A stretch of DNA of 64,000 nt, taken from positions 116,166-180,165 of the forward strand of contig JANSLP010000034.1 in NCBI GenBank assembly GCA_029298735.1, given 5' to 3'. Every line of letters starts with the position of its first letter. The first letter of the stretch is position 1. Of the stretch, positions 12,726-22,422 are shown piece after piece. The DNA comes from Ophiostoma sp. CBS 140.51. Taxonomy: Eukaryota > Ascomycota > Sordariomycetes > Ophiostomatales > Ophiostomataceae. A program made the position numbers and the translations under genes. The notes under the pieces are model-generated. The model had not been told where the DNA came from, made no database searches, and saw only the letters and a program-made list of their open reading frames with translations.

Positions 12726-13703
12726 ATGGGTCATCATCACCACACACGACTGCCCACGATGAAGCTCCTCTACCCTACCTCCCTCGAACTCGACATTGAC
12801 AGCCTCCGTGGCTTTGCCGTCGAGCTCTGCCCCTACAATGTCACCGTCCCGTTTCTCGTCGAGCACCTCGATGCCGACATCATGGTCACCTGGATCAACA
12901 CAAAGGACAACCTGGCCGACGCCGCTGCACGGCTGCACAACCTGAAATGGGTGCAGGCACTGGCGGCCGGGCCCAACGACGTTCTCGAGGCCGGCTTCGA
13001 TACGAGTAGGGTGACAATCACGGTCGGTGCTGGTATCCACGACGATACGGTGGCAGAACACACTGTCGGCTTGTTGCTGGATGGCGCACGGCGTTTCTAC
13101 GAAGCACGGGACTGCCAACTGCAAGGGAAATGGCCGGCACGGTTGGGCGGTCCCTACCCAAGAAAGGGAGAGTTTCGTACACTGCGCGGTGCACGCGTGT
13201 TGGTTTGGGGCTTTGGTGGAATTGCAGCCAAACTGACACCACTCCTCAAAGCCTTTGGTGCCGAAGTGCGCGGTGTAGCAAGACGGCCAGGCGTCCGGGC
13301 GGGCGTCGAGATTCTGGCGGATACGGAGCTGCCACGACTTTTGCCCGATACAGACGCTCTGGTCATGATTCTGCCTGGGTCAGAGTCAACAAAAGATGCG
13401 CTCAACGCCGAGAGACTGGCACTTTTGCCCTCACACGCATGGGTGGTCAACGTTGGCCGTGGTATTTCTGTGGATGAGGATGCATTGGCAGATGCACTGC
13501 ATGCTGGTAAGCTGGGTGGTGCTGCACTCGATGTCTTCAAGACGGAGCCTCTGCCAGCAGACAGTAGACTGTGGACGACACCGAATCTGCTTATTTCACC
13601 ACATGCTGCTGGTGGACGGCCAGACGGTTGCACAAATTTGATTGCTGAGAACCTGCGCAACTTTTTGGCCGACCGTCCTATGAAGGGTGTATTCAAGGGG
13701 TGA
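12726..13703 (+). CDS. D-isomer-specific 2-hydroxyacid dehydrogenase
   Basis: A single exon of 325 residues from the ATG at 12726 (CCACCATGG, strong context). A second ATG at 12759 would remove an odd natural GHHHHTR stretch and is also plausible. The NAD-binding region is VLVWGFGGIAAKL, with Ala where most relatives have the third Gly. Catalytic landmarks follow: Arg in NVGRG, Glu in DVFKTEPLP, His in ISPHAAGG. Members reduce 2-keto acids such as glyoxylate or hydroxypyruvate, or oxidise the D-hydroxyacid. It differs clearly from the second dehydrogenase at 17.5 kb, so the two may use different substrates. It probably works on a keto acid released by the adjacent aldolase pathway. Confidence 0.92.
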   Translation: MGHHHHTRLPTMKLLYPTSLELDIDSLRGFAVELCPYNVTVPFLVEHLDADIMVTWINTKDNLADAAARLHNLKWVQALAAGPNDVLEAGFDTSRVTITVGAGIHDDTVAEHTVGLLLDGARRFYEARDCQLQGKWPARLGGPYPRKGEFRTLRGARVLVWGFGGIAAKLTPLLKAFGAEVRGVARRPGVRAGVEILADTELPRLLPDTDALVMILPGSESTKDALNAERLALLPSHAWVVNVGRGISVDEDALADALHAGKLGGAALDVFKTEPLPADSRLWTTPNLLISPHAAGGRPDGCTNLIAENLRNFLADRPMKGVFKG

Positions 13704-13916
13704 GATATGTGGTGGTACGGTGACACTAGACTATATAGACTTTATAATCAGACGAGGTAGACATAGACGAAGTTATACTATAGACATGACAACAATTTCC
13801 ATGCACATATTTTCAAGCTTAAGTTTACGTTCATATTTTGTTTTGTCCAAGTCTCTATTGTTCTATTCAGATCTATGCATATAACGTCTTTCTATTTTCT
13901 CCTTCACACGTCCACT

Positions 13917-14885
13917 CTACTTCTTCACGGTAGCCAGCAGCTTCGCCTCCTCGGCGGCCAGCGGGCCAACAACATCCGTGATCCACTGCTGCTTCTTGCT
14001 GTCGCTGAACTGCGGGTACGGCCGGCGGCAGTGGCAGCTCGCCAGCGGGTAGCCGCGAATCGACGCCACCACCCACTTGGTGCCGTTGATGCCGCCCTTG
14101 CCGAAACCCCACTCCATCTCGGCCAGCTTGAGCTGCGTGGCCTCGGCGGCGGCGACGTCGCCGCGCTTGTAGGCATCGTAAATCTCGACACAGACACGGG
14201 GGTACAGGTTAGCCACACCGGTAATGGTACCAGTGCTGCCGACGGCCAGCGCGGGCAGCAGCCAGTCGCTCTGACCGGCCAGAGCGCAGAAGGTCTCGGG
14301 GGCAAACTGGGCGCGAACACGGGCGACCTTGGCAATGCCGCCGCACGTCAGCTTGACGCCAACAATGTTGGGGTGCTGGCCTAGACGGGCGAGCATGTCC
14401 GAGTTGACGTCGAGACCGGCAACGACGCCGGGGAAGTTGTAAATCAGAACAGGGATGGGCGAGGCGGTGGCCAGCTCCTCGAAAAAGGCCAGGATGGCAT
14501 CCTCGTTCATGGCAAAGTGGAAGTAGCTGGGGACCAGGACCAGAGCAAAGTCGGCACCGGCAGCCGCAGCGACCTTGGTCTCAGCAATCACCTGGTGCGT
14601 GCTCTGGCCGCCGCAGCCAACAGTAACTACCAGATCCGAGCCGGCAGCCGTGGCCGCGGACTTGACCTCCTTGACGAGCTGCGTCTTCTCCTCGGGCGAC
14701 AGAGTGACGGCTTCGCCGTTGGTGCCGGCAATCACGACACCGTGCAGACCGGACGTGGCCAGGAACTGGAAGTGTGCGCGCTGCACATCCCAGTCAATCT
14801 CCTGTGCGTCGGTGTCGCGGAACCACGTCAAGCTGGGCACGTGGATGCCCGGCGGGAAGGCCTTTGCTGCTGTGACGGAGCCCAT
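13917..14885 (-). CDS. DapA/dihydrodipicolinate synthase family aldolase or dehydratase
   Basis: A single exon of 322 residues from the ATG at 14885; the frame runs on upstream to about 15020 but without homologous sequence. It is a class I TIM-barrel lyase forming a Schiff base with pyruvate or a keto acid. Visible: GTNGEAVTLSPEEK (phosphate/carboxylate loop, about 54-67), the proton-relay Tyr149 in YNFPG, and the Schiff-base Lys178 in GVKLTCGG. Fungal relatives are mostly not lysine enzymes, as fungi make lysine by the aminoadipate route; they act as 4-hydroxy-2-oxoglutarate or 2-keto-3-deoxy-sugar-acid aldolases or dehydratases. It shares a spacer of about 1 kb head-to-head with ribokinase, supporting a sugar-acid pathway. 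Confidence 0.92.
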   Translation of the reverse strand: MGSVTAAKAFPPGIHVPSLTWFRDTDAQEIDWDVQRAHFQFLATSGLHGVVIAGTNGEAVTLSPEEKTQLVKEVKSAATAAGSDLVVTVGCGGQSTHQVIAETKVAAAAGADFALVLVPSYFHFAMNEDAILAFFEELATASPIPVLIYNFPGVVAGLDVNSDMLARLGQHPNIVGVKLTCGGIAKVARVRAQFAPETFCALAGQSDWLLPALAVGSTGTITGVANLYPRVCVEIYDAYKRGDVAAAEATQLKLAEMEWGFGKGGINGTKWVVASIRGYPLASCHCRRPYPQFSDSKKQQWITDVVGPLAAEEAKLLATVKK

Positions 14886-15869
14886 TGTGTGTATTGTGAG
14901 GTTGTGTGCTGGGAGGAAAATGTGGTGAGAAGAGGAGGTTGTTGACGTAAGGATAGATGAGAAAGAGGTAGAAGGAGAAAAACGTGGTGATGCTTGATTA
15001 AGTGTGATTGTTTTGGACAACTATTTTGTTCCTGCCAGAAAGAGAAACGTACAGGACTAGGATATTTTGTTCCTGTTGCAAGCTTCCAGGCTTCAGGCTA
15101 CATCGGACCAGGTCTGGACCGACCGTCCTTTGCCATTGCCCTTTTTTACTTTGTTTTTCTCACTTCTTTTTTCTTTCATTTGCCGCTGCTTCATTTGCCG
15201 CTCTTCTTCCTTTCACTGGCCATTACTTTTCCCCTCCACATCACGTCACCTGGCGGAAGAGCTCTGTCGGTCTCGAATCAACCGACCCCCTCCTGGCGTC
15301 TCTCCGCGCTCGCATAGTCTAAGAAAGATGGAGGCGCGATGCTATCCACAGTTGCTGCTGTCACTTGAAGGTCAATACAAAGTGTCGACAAAGACCCCGA
15401 GTCGTGGCGATTGATCGGATGCGCTAAGCGTTTGCTTCACGTTGGTGAAAGCGACAGAATCCACTGCGAGCAACACCATTGTGAGGGGAGACGCACTATG
15501 CCCAATTCATACCATCCGATCGGGGCGGTCCACTTAGTGTTAACATGACTTCACTCAGATGTGAAGCAAAACATCAATATTTACTTTGCGCCCATCGGCT
15601 CGTATTTTAATTCTTCAACAAGTGCTTCCATCGTGACGAGCAAGTCTAGACTTGCGACAGTTATTGGGCACACATTTTTTCCTGCTCAAGAAACCGACAA
15701 ACATGTCACCTCTGTAGATAAAGCCGAGCGTAGCTTTCCCGTAGAAATCTGGTAAAATCCAGAGCATCACAGGACACCAAGCCCCTGCACCGACCTCGCC
15801 CGACCACGCCGGACATCCGCCCACCATCGCAGCCCACTCTCTTCCATCCACACCTTCTCTCTCCTCGCC
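14886..15869. promoter_or_regulatory. divergent spacer between aldolase and ribokinase
   Basis: This 984-bp spacer holds both promoters. It carries GATCGGATGCGCTAA at 15413-15427, one base different from the copy at 7921-7935. A CCGATCGG palindrome lies near 15517. No coding frame is convincing. Confidence 0.5.
15413..15427 (+). promoter_or_regulatory. candidate shared cluster element, copy 2
   Basis: GATCGGATGCGCTAA. It shares an exact 12-mer (TCGGATGCGCTA) with copy 3 on the opposite strand. Confidence 0.35.
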
Positions 15870-16883
15870 ATGGCTTCTCCAACCGTCGGGAGCTACCCCG
15901 TCGGGTCTTCCCCGCACGAAGTCCCCTCCATCATGGTCATCGGCTCGCTCAACACCGACCTCGTCACCTACACCCCGCGCATGCCCGAGGCCGGCGAGAC
16001 CATGGCCGCCAACGGCTTCCGGACGGGCCTGGGCGGCAAAGGTGCGAACCAGGCCGTCGCGTGTGCCAAGCTGGGACGGACGTCGACGTCTTCCCAGCAA
16101 GGAGTCGCATCCGTCTACATGGTCGGCGCCGTGGGTGACGATGTGTACGGCCAGAAAATGACGTCAGCGTTGACATCTGTGGGTGTCGACACCTCTGGTG
16201 TGGCTGTCCACGCCGGCCAGAGCACAGGTGTCGCCGTGATTTTGGTGGACGAGGCAGCGGGCGGTGAGAACCGTATCCTGCTGTCGGCCGAAGCAAATGC
16301 CAGCCTGAAGCCAGAAGACTACAAGACATCGCTGCCCACACCTGGTGGTGTTCTTCCCTCTCTGCTCCTCCTTCAACTGGAGATCCCGCTGCCGACTATT
16401 CTCCAGATTCTGCAGACCGCTCGTCGCCAGGGTGTGCCCGTCCTGCTCAACGCTGCACCGGCAGAGCAGCTCCCCGACGACGCCTACGCCTGCATCACTC
16501 ACCTCGTCGTCAACGAAACCGAAGCCTCGTTCCTGAGTGGGACCGCTCTTGATTTGGCAGAGGACAAGAGAGACGCAGAGCTCGCTCGCGTGGCCGGCCA
16601 CTTTTTGCAACTGGGCGTCCAGCACGTGGTCATTACCCTAGGCGGATCAGGGGTCTACCACGCGTCACCCTCCAGCTCTGGGCTAGTCCCCGCCTGCAAA
16701 ACGACCGTCGTCGACACGACCGCGGCGGGCGACACGTTCATCGGCGCGTATGCGCTGGGCCTTGTTCAGGGACAGAGTATCGCCCAAGCTGTGGCCTGGG
16801 CCAATCACGCCGCGGCCGTGGCTGTCTCTCGGCGAGGCGCCCAAGAGTCGATTCCCTGGATGGACGCGGTGAACGATGCTTGA
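15870..16883 (+). CDS. rbsK: ribokinase (PfkB family)
   Basis: A single exon of 337 residues. Ribokinase phosphorylates D-ribose at O5 with ATP in the cytosol. Visible: the first signature region SLNTDLVTYTPRMPEAGET, the sugar-binding GGKGANQA (about 55-62), the ATP-side VTLGGSGVY, and the second PfkB signature DTTAAGDTFIGAY with catalytic Asp288. Length is usual for fungal ribokinase. Pseudouridine kinase and fructokinase belong to the same superfamily, but the GGKGAN context favours ribokinase. It is divergent from the DapA-type lyase. A ribokinase beside a keto-acid aldolase and two hydroxyacid dehydrogenases suggests pentose or nucleoside-sugar breakdown, though this is inference. Confidence 0.93.
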   Translation: MASPTVGSYPVGSSPHEVPSIMVIGSLNTDLVTYTPRMPEAGETMAANGFRTGLGGKGANQAVACAKLGRTSTSSQQGVASVYMVGAVGDDVYGQKMTSALTSVGVDTSGVAVHAGQSTGVAVILVDEAAGGENRILLSAEANASLKPEDYKTSLPTPGGVLPSLLLLQLEIPLPTILQILQTARRQGVPVLLNAAPAEQLPDDAYACITHLVVNETEASFLSGTALDLAEDKRDAELARVAGHFLQLGVQHVVITLGGSGVYHASPSSSGLVPACKTTVVDTTAAGDTFIGAYALGLVQGQSIAQAVAWANHAAAVAVSRRGAQESIPWMDAVNDA

Positions 16884-17501
16884 ACAGAAGGAAGAGGAAC
16901 GAAGAGGAAGGAAAAAGGAATGGCCGCCGACAGGAGGGCCTCGAGGCTAGGGTCGGCAGATGGAGTGGGTCCGCACTTATACCCTTGGCGGGAGGACGGG
17001 TGGGGCCCGGTACCGGCACGATACCCCGTTGTGATGCCCCGATTGGGGCTAGCGCATCCGACCTACGTCGGTTGCCAACTACCACATTCATTCTCCGCAT
17101 GTCGACAAGGCAAGTCGAGGCAAGCTCTTTGTGTTTTTGCTGTCGGCCAACCCACTCATTCTAGAAGCTAGAATCGCAAGTATCAATTCGAGAGCTCCAT
17201 TTGATCCACATGATCTTTCCCTCTCTGCCTTTGGCCCCTCCGTCTCCGCACATGCAACCTCTATGACCTAACGACAGCTGCGACTTCGCGACCAAATAAA
17301 GACGACAGAGAACTTTCACGACGCGGCAAAGTAATAACCCTTAATTGCGCGTTACTACCCCAATTCGTCTTGCCCTTCCATCGTGTCTTGTCTTGGATTG
17401 TCTCACTGTGCCTATTGTCTATCCTATCTGTTTTAATCCTACTCTTGACTATTTCTTTTCCTCCTCCTCGACACCCCTGCCTACCTCTACACACTCTCAA
17501 C
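16884..17501. promoter_or_regulatory. spacer upstream of second hydroxyacid dehydrogenase
   Basis: A 618-bp spacer. It contains the 12-mer TCGGATGCGCTA on the minus strand (17050-17061), directly next to a CCGACCTACGTCGG inverted repeat (CCG-N8-CGG spacing, 17058-17071). That arrangement is typical of binuclear-cluster factor sites. Confidence 0.45.
17050..17061 (-). promoter_or_regulatory. candidate shared cluster element, copy 3
   Basis: TCGGATGCGCTA on the minus strand is an exact 12-base match to part of copy 2. It abuts a CCG-N8-CGG inverted repeat. Confidence 0.35.
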
Positions 17502-18536
17502 ATGTCCAAACCCGTCATCCTCCACCTGGGCGACCCCGTCCGCCACAATGTCGAGCTCTACAAGAGCCTCTCCGAGCAGTTCACCATCATCAACCCGCCT
17601 CTCGAAGACCGCCAGCGGCCGGCATTTTTGGAGGCCCTGCGCACCAAGAAATGGGGTGACTTCCAGGCCATTATGCGGCCCTTCTGGTCGACCGGCGGCG
17701 AGATGGGCCGTTGGGACAAGGAATTGATCCCTCTGCTGCCTGACTCGCTCAAGGTTTTCGCTTCGGCGGGCGCCGGCTACGACTGGGCCGACGTTGACCT
17801 GCTGGCTGCTGCCGGTATCCTGTACTGCAACGGTGCTTCGGCGTCATCCGAGGCTGTGGCTGATATGGCCCTGTACCACATTATCTCCGTCTTCCGCAAC
17901 ATGCAGTGGTCCAACATGGCCGCCCGCGCCGGTGATACTGCTGTCTTCTTGGACGCCCACCACAACTGCCCCCACACTGCACACAACCCGCAGGGCCATG
18001 TCTTGGGTATTGTCGGCCTGGGCAACATTGGCCAGCGCATTGCCAGCAAGGCGGCTGCTGCGTTCGGCATGCGCATCGAGTACTACGACCCGTTCCCCAA
18101 GACGGCCGAGCAGGAGGCTGCGGCAGGCAATGCCAAGGGCCACCCGACCCTCGAGGCGATGCTGGCATCGGCCGACTGTGTCGTGATTGCGGCGCCCGGT
18201 AGCGGCGGCAAGCTGATTGATGCTACCCGTATCTCACAGATGAAGAAGGGCGCCCGGCTGGTGAACATTGCCCGCGGTGGCCTGGTTGATGCCGGTGCCG
18301 TTGTGGACGCTCTGGCGTCTGGCCAACTGTCTGCCGTTGGTCTGGACGTGTTTGAGGACGAGCCAAATGTCGACCCGCGCCTCGTTGCATCAAAACAGGC
18401 TACACTCACTTGCCACACGGCTGGTGGTGCGCTCGAGACCAACATTGGCTTTGAGCGTCTGTCGATGGAGAATGTGCGCAATATCCTGACGGGCCAGCCG
18501 CCATTGACGCCTGTCAACAAGCATCTTTTCAAGTAG
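17502..18536 (+). CDS. D-2-hydroxyacid dehydrogenase, glyoxylate/hydroxypyruvate reductase type
   Basis: A single exon of 344 residues; the ATG at 17502 (CAACATGTCC) begins at the conserved SKPVILHLGDPVRHN, and the upstream open frame is leader. Canonical fold: the NAD-binding VLGIVGLGNIGQRIA, catalytic Arg in NIARGGLVDAG, Glu in DVFEDEP, and His in LTCHTAGG. It resembles the fungal group that reduces glyoxylate or hydroxypyruvate. It is the second enzyme of this superfamily in the cluster and convergent with the Zn2Cys6 gene. It could remove a two- or three-carbon keto product of the neighbouring aldolase. Confidence in the family is high; the exact substrate is not proven. Confidence 0.93.
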   Translation: MSKPVILHLGDPVRHNVELYKSLSEQFTIINPPLEDRQRPAFLEALRTKKWGDFQAIMRPFWSTGGEMGRWDKELIPLLPDSLKVFASAGAGYDWADVDLLAAAGILYCNGASASSEAVADMALYHIISVFRNMQWSNMAARAGDTAVFLDAHHNCPHTAHNPQGHVLGIVGLGNIGQRIASKAAAAFGMRIEYYDPFPKTAEQEAAAGNAKGHPTLEAMLASADCVVIAAPGSGGKLIDATRISQMKKGARLVNIARGGLVDAGAVVDALASGQLSAVGLDVFEDEPNVDPRLVASKQATLTCHTAGGALETNIGFERLSMENVRNILTGQPPLTPVNKHLFK

Positions 18537-18643
18537 ACGGGTATTAAGTAGAGCGTTTGTTTTGTTCCAAAAGAATTTAATGTTTGAAATGTTTTTGATT
18601 CATTACTATTATATCTTTCATATCGTTCTTGCCCGTAGATGGT

Positions 18644-21326
18644 TTACACAATGGCAAAACACGAATTAAAGATGGCGTGCATGACCGACCGAATGTCCAC
18701 CCGTGCCTGTGCTGCGTCTTGCCGTGCTTGCAGCTCCGCCAGCACCTGTGCCGTGATCTTGGAGTTGCCTGCCACCGTCTGCATGCGCATAATTTGTGTG
18801 TGGATCCATGCCCGCTCTACTGGGTCTGGCTCCTCCGAGCCCAGCATCAGTAGTGGCCACAGCATATTGGCTGGCAGTGCGTCCTCGGCGTCCAGCGCTT
18901 CCACCAGCAAACGCGCTAGGTGCCGAATCTGTGCGAGCGCCTCTGTTGCTTCTTGCGTCAGAGGCAGGGTCTTGTATGCCACGCGATGCAAGTGCACCTT
19001 GCTGGCGTAGTAATTACATAGGTATGTACGGAAAGACCGTGTTACTGCAAACGCAAGGTGTGCCGAGACATGCGCTGCCGTCAATTTTCCGGCTACGGCG
19101 TAGTCCATCAACATCGGCCGGTTGTCGTAGAGCGTGCGCAAGTCCTTTGCAATGGCGGCACCAATGTTCATGACATCAATCTCGTCTTCGACGGTACCAC
19201 GAGACCGGTGCCATGGGTCAATGCGCGAGATCCGTCCCATAAAGCTCTGCACTTTCTGGAAGAATAGGATGCCGGGCTGGTACAAGATCTGGAACAGCAC
19301 GTCTTCGATATCGTCGTGCGGTGGCTCGATGCCTGTCGGTGTCGCAATGCTTCCGTTGGTACTGCCCATGGTGCCGACGGGTCCTCCGTTGGCTCCTGCA
19401 TGTCCATCTGCGCCATCCATCTGGCCCAGCTCCGCCTCAAGTGCACCCGCTGGTGGTGTCTCCACAAGAAGTTGCTCGTCGTCTGTCGACAAGAAAAGGC
19501 CTTCACCACCTGCCGACACGGCACGGGCATCAAGCAGTCGAAGCCATAGCAAGAATTGTCGCTCGACTGCGCTAAATGAGCCTCCCTTCTCACTGCTCTT
19601 GAGGATATCATGTGCACGTTTCAGGTTGGCGTGGGCGGCGTCGATACGACCTTCGAGAATGTCGACATAGCTGAGGAAGAAGAGTGTCGCAAGAAGGTTT
19701 TCGCGGTGGGCACTCGACCTTGACAGTGAGAGCACAGGCTGAGCGGCTGAGGCTCGTACTTGTACACCCCCCGTCAAGAAACGACCATGAAGTTTGTTGT
19801 TCCCGTTTTGGTTGTGGTTGGTATCATTTGGTGCAGCAACGCCTGCTGCTGCATAGGGCACATTGACAGCAGCGTGGCTGTTCGCTGGCGCGCTCTTATC
19901 GTTTGTGTTGCCGTTATTGGCCGTTGCCGCTGTTGTCCCAGATTCTACGGTTCCTGCTGTCCCTGGCCCGTTCTCGGTGCTGTTGTTGCCATTGACAGCC
20001 CCGCCTCCGTTGGTAGCAACGCTTGTATCGTCTCTTTGTTGACCACCATCAAGCAGAACAGCCGCTGTGGCTGCCATGTCGATTGCCGCCAAGACTTCCG
20101 CCAGCGCATTTTCGTAGTGGTTCTGCCTACTAGCCAGCCACGAACCCTCGCGCTGCACGAGCATAAAGTTGGAAAACGCCAGGATGGCCCAGCGCACCAT
20201 GGACGACGCATTGGCCCGGCCCACCAGCACCCGGCGCATCACCAACCACTTCTTTTGTGTCTCAACTTCGGCCAGGATCGGTGGTGTGACGGCGTGAATG
20301 AAGTAGTCCATCAAGCGGTAGTTTTCAGCGGCCGGTACTTCGGCCGTTTGTGGTGATAGTGACAGACCGCCTTGTGTCGACTCATTCATGTGGATGTCGG
20401 CTGCGCTGTGTTGGTGTTGTAAGAGGTTGCCGTTGGCGTCGGTCGTCGGTCCGCTGCCCGTGCCGTTATTGATTGTTGCGCCTGTCAGGCCAGGTACACC
20501 ACCCATGTCGGCGATGAGGCCGCCGACACCCATCTGGTGGCGCACGTCTTGCCATACATCGTCGGCATCCCACATGAAGCTGGCAAAGTCAAAGACCTGG
20601 TTGACCGCATGGGTTGGCTGTGGTTGTGGTGTTTGTTGCTGTTGCTGCTGTTGTGATTGGTGGACGAGCATCCCGTTGCCATTTTGGGCGGCCGCTGTAC
20701 CGGCCGTGAGCATGCGCGGTGAGGAGGCGGATGTCGAAGCAGTCACGGAGGTCGACAGGCTCCGGTCGTGACTAGAGCCGGAACCGTTTTGTGTTGGTGC
20801 TTGGCCGGCAGAGGCGTCGCTGACGGTGCCGTTGTAGGGTGGCCGCTCGAGGGTCGACATGAATGCCGACATGGGCCGGTCCGGCAGCTGCAGCTGTTGC
20901 TGCATGTTATTGCTGTCGTGGCCATGACCGTTGGTGTGGCCATTGCTATTGCCGTTGACATATTGTGAAGACGAACCGTTCCCATTTCCATTTCCATTTG
21001 ACGACGCCACGAGCGGCCGCCACCTGCACTCCATATTCAGCCGCTCGCAGTGCGAGCACCGCGGCCGCTGCTCATCGCACTTGACCTTGCGTCGCCTACC
21101 GTGGACATGTCAGCCTTGGTCAAAGTGGGACTCGATCTGGATCAGGTTGGGAATTGGCTGAAGAACCGCGTGAAGTGATGACAACTTACTTGCATGTCAG
21201 ACAGCCTTCTCTTGAGCGAGCCGACCGCGCCGAGGGTGTCGACGGCGAGAACCAGCCACCTCCGCCGCCACCACCACCGTTGCTGCCGCCGCTGGGGCGT
21301 GGTGATGACTGGTATTGGTGCTGCAT
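18644..21326 (-). CDS. Zn2Cys6 fungal transcription factor
   Basis: Two exons, complement(join(18644..21095,21190..21326)), 862 residues. The zinc cluster lies at residues 42-69 with perfect C-X2-C-X6-C-X6-C-X2-C-X6-C spacing (CLTCKRRKVKCDEQRPRC, then SHC and MEC). The 94-nt intron splits it just after the second Cys. Long linkers follow, rich in Asn/Gly/His/Gln with a poly-Gln run, then a mostly helical middle region typical of fungal regulators (GRISRIDPWHRSRG region, late segment ending QVLAELQ). The N-terminus has an eight-Gly run. It sits at the end of the catabolic cluster and is the obvious candidate for its pathway-specific regulator; that link is inferred from position. Confidence 0.93.
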
Positions 21327-22422
21327 GAGTGGTCGATCTGAAGCAATTCAATTTCCCGAATAACAAAACGCGTCCGGGGCCGGAGACAGCTTCGGTCGGG
21401 TATTGTTTGAGCTCTGTCGGCAAGATTGGCGATCTGGGAGAGAAGCGGGACCGCCCTGAATACAGAAAGTGGATGTGGGAGGATGACAACCTCGCGTCCC
21501 CGTTATCTGTCAGAAAACAAAACCTGTCGGAAAACGAAGCGACGGGGGAGAAGGGAGAGAGTGGGAAATGGGAAATAAAAAAGGGGCCAAGAAAGAGTGA
21601 GAGCTCAAAAAAGGAAACAGCACAGGACGGCAGAAAATGGAAAGCACGAAAACAAGACGAGAGAAAAGCAGCCGACAAGAAAAGAAGGAGCAACCTTTCT
21701 CCCAACTTCTGCCCCTTCCCCTCTCCACCATTTCCTGGGGTCGCTCCTTCTCCCCACAGGCCCTGCCACCACCCTGTCACCTTCGTGTCAACCACACGGT
21801 CGCTCCTGTCAGTCCCCGGAGATACAGCGGTTACACGGTCAAGTTCAGACCCTCTCAAGCCTCTGCAGAAGAAAGAGGGAAAGAGTGCAGAAATTTCTGG
21901 CGTCCATTGGGCAGCTTTGCGGTCCCCTGAAAGAAGTTAACAATGGGACCGTGTTAGAGCCTTGAGTGTCTTTGTGGGCCCCCTGGTTTAGCGACACGTG
22001 AGCACATGTTAGCGTCTGCAAGAGGCTTGAATAGCGGCCCCCTACAGGGCCAGAACCAGCGGACGACACGCCCGAAATGGCAGGAAGTGGAAATAGTGCG
22101 GCACATCGAGAAAGACGAGAAAAATGTGGTGGTGCCAAGGATGACATTGGATGGGCTTTTACCATGCGCATAAATTTTGTGCGAATCACCAGTCGTGTTT
22201 TCGTGGTGCTCTTAATAATTGGCTTCACTTTGAATGTAAATATGCCCAAAATCATCGTTCATATTAGATATGTTTGATTTCTTGCTTCCTGTTGATTGCG
22301 GCTGGGAACAGCTTTCGCCGATCGAATTCTGGCAACTAAAATCGCCCTTTTGCTCCAAATTTCCTGCATCTCAACATATTCAATGTTCATGCTTCCTTCA
22401 TATTTTGTTCCAACTTCTCTCT
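21327..22422. other. spacer between regulator and permease
   Basis: This is upstream of the Zn2Cys6 gene and downstream of the permease. It is purine-rich on the plus strand (pyrimidine-rich leader for the regulator). No gene is seen. Confidence 0.45.
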
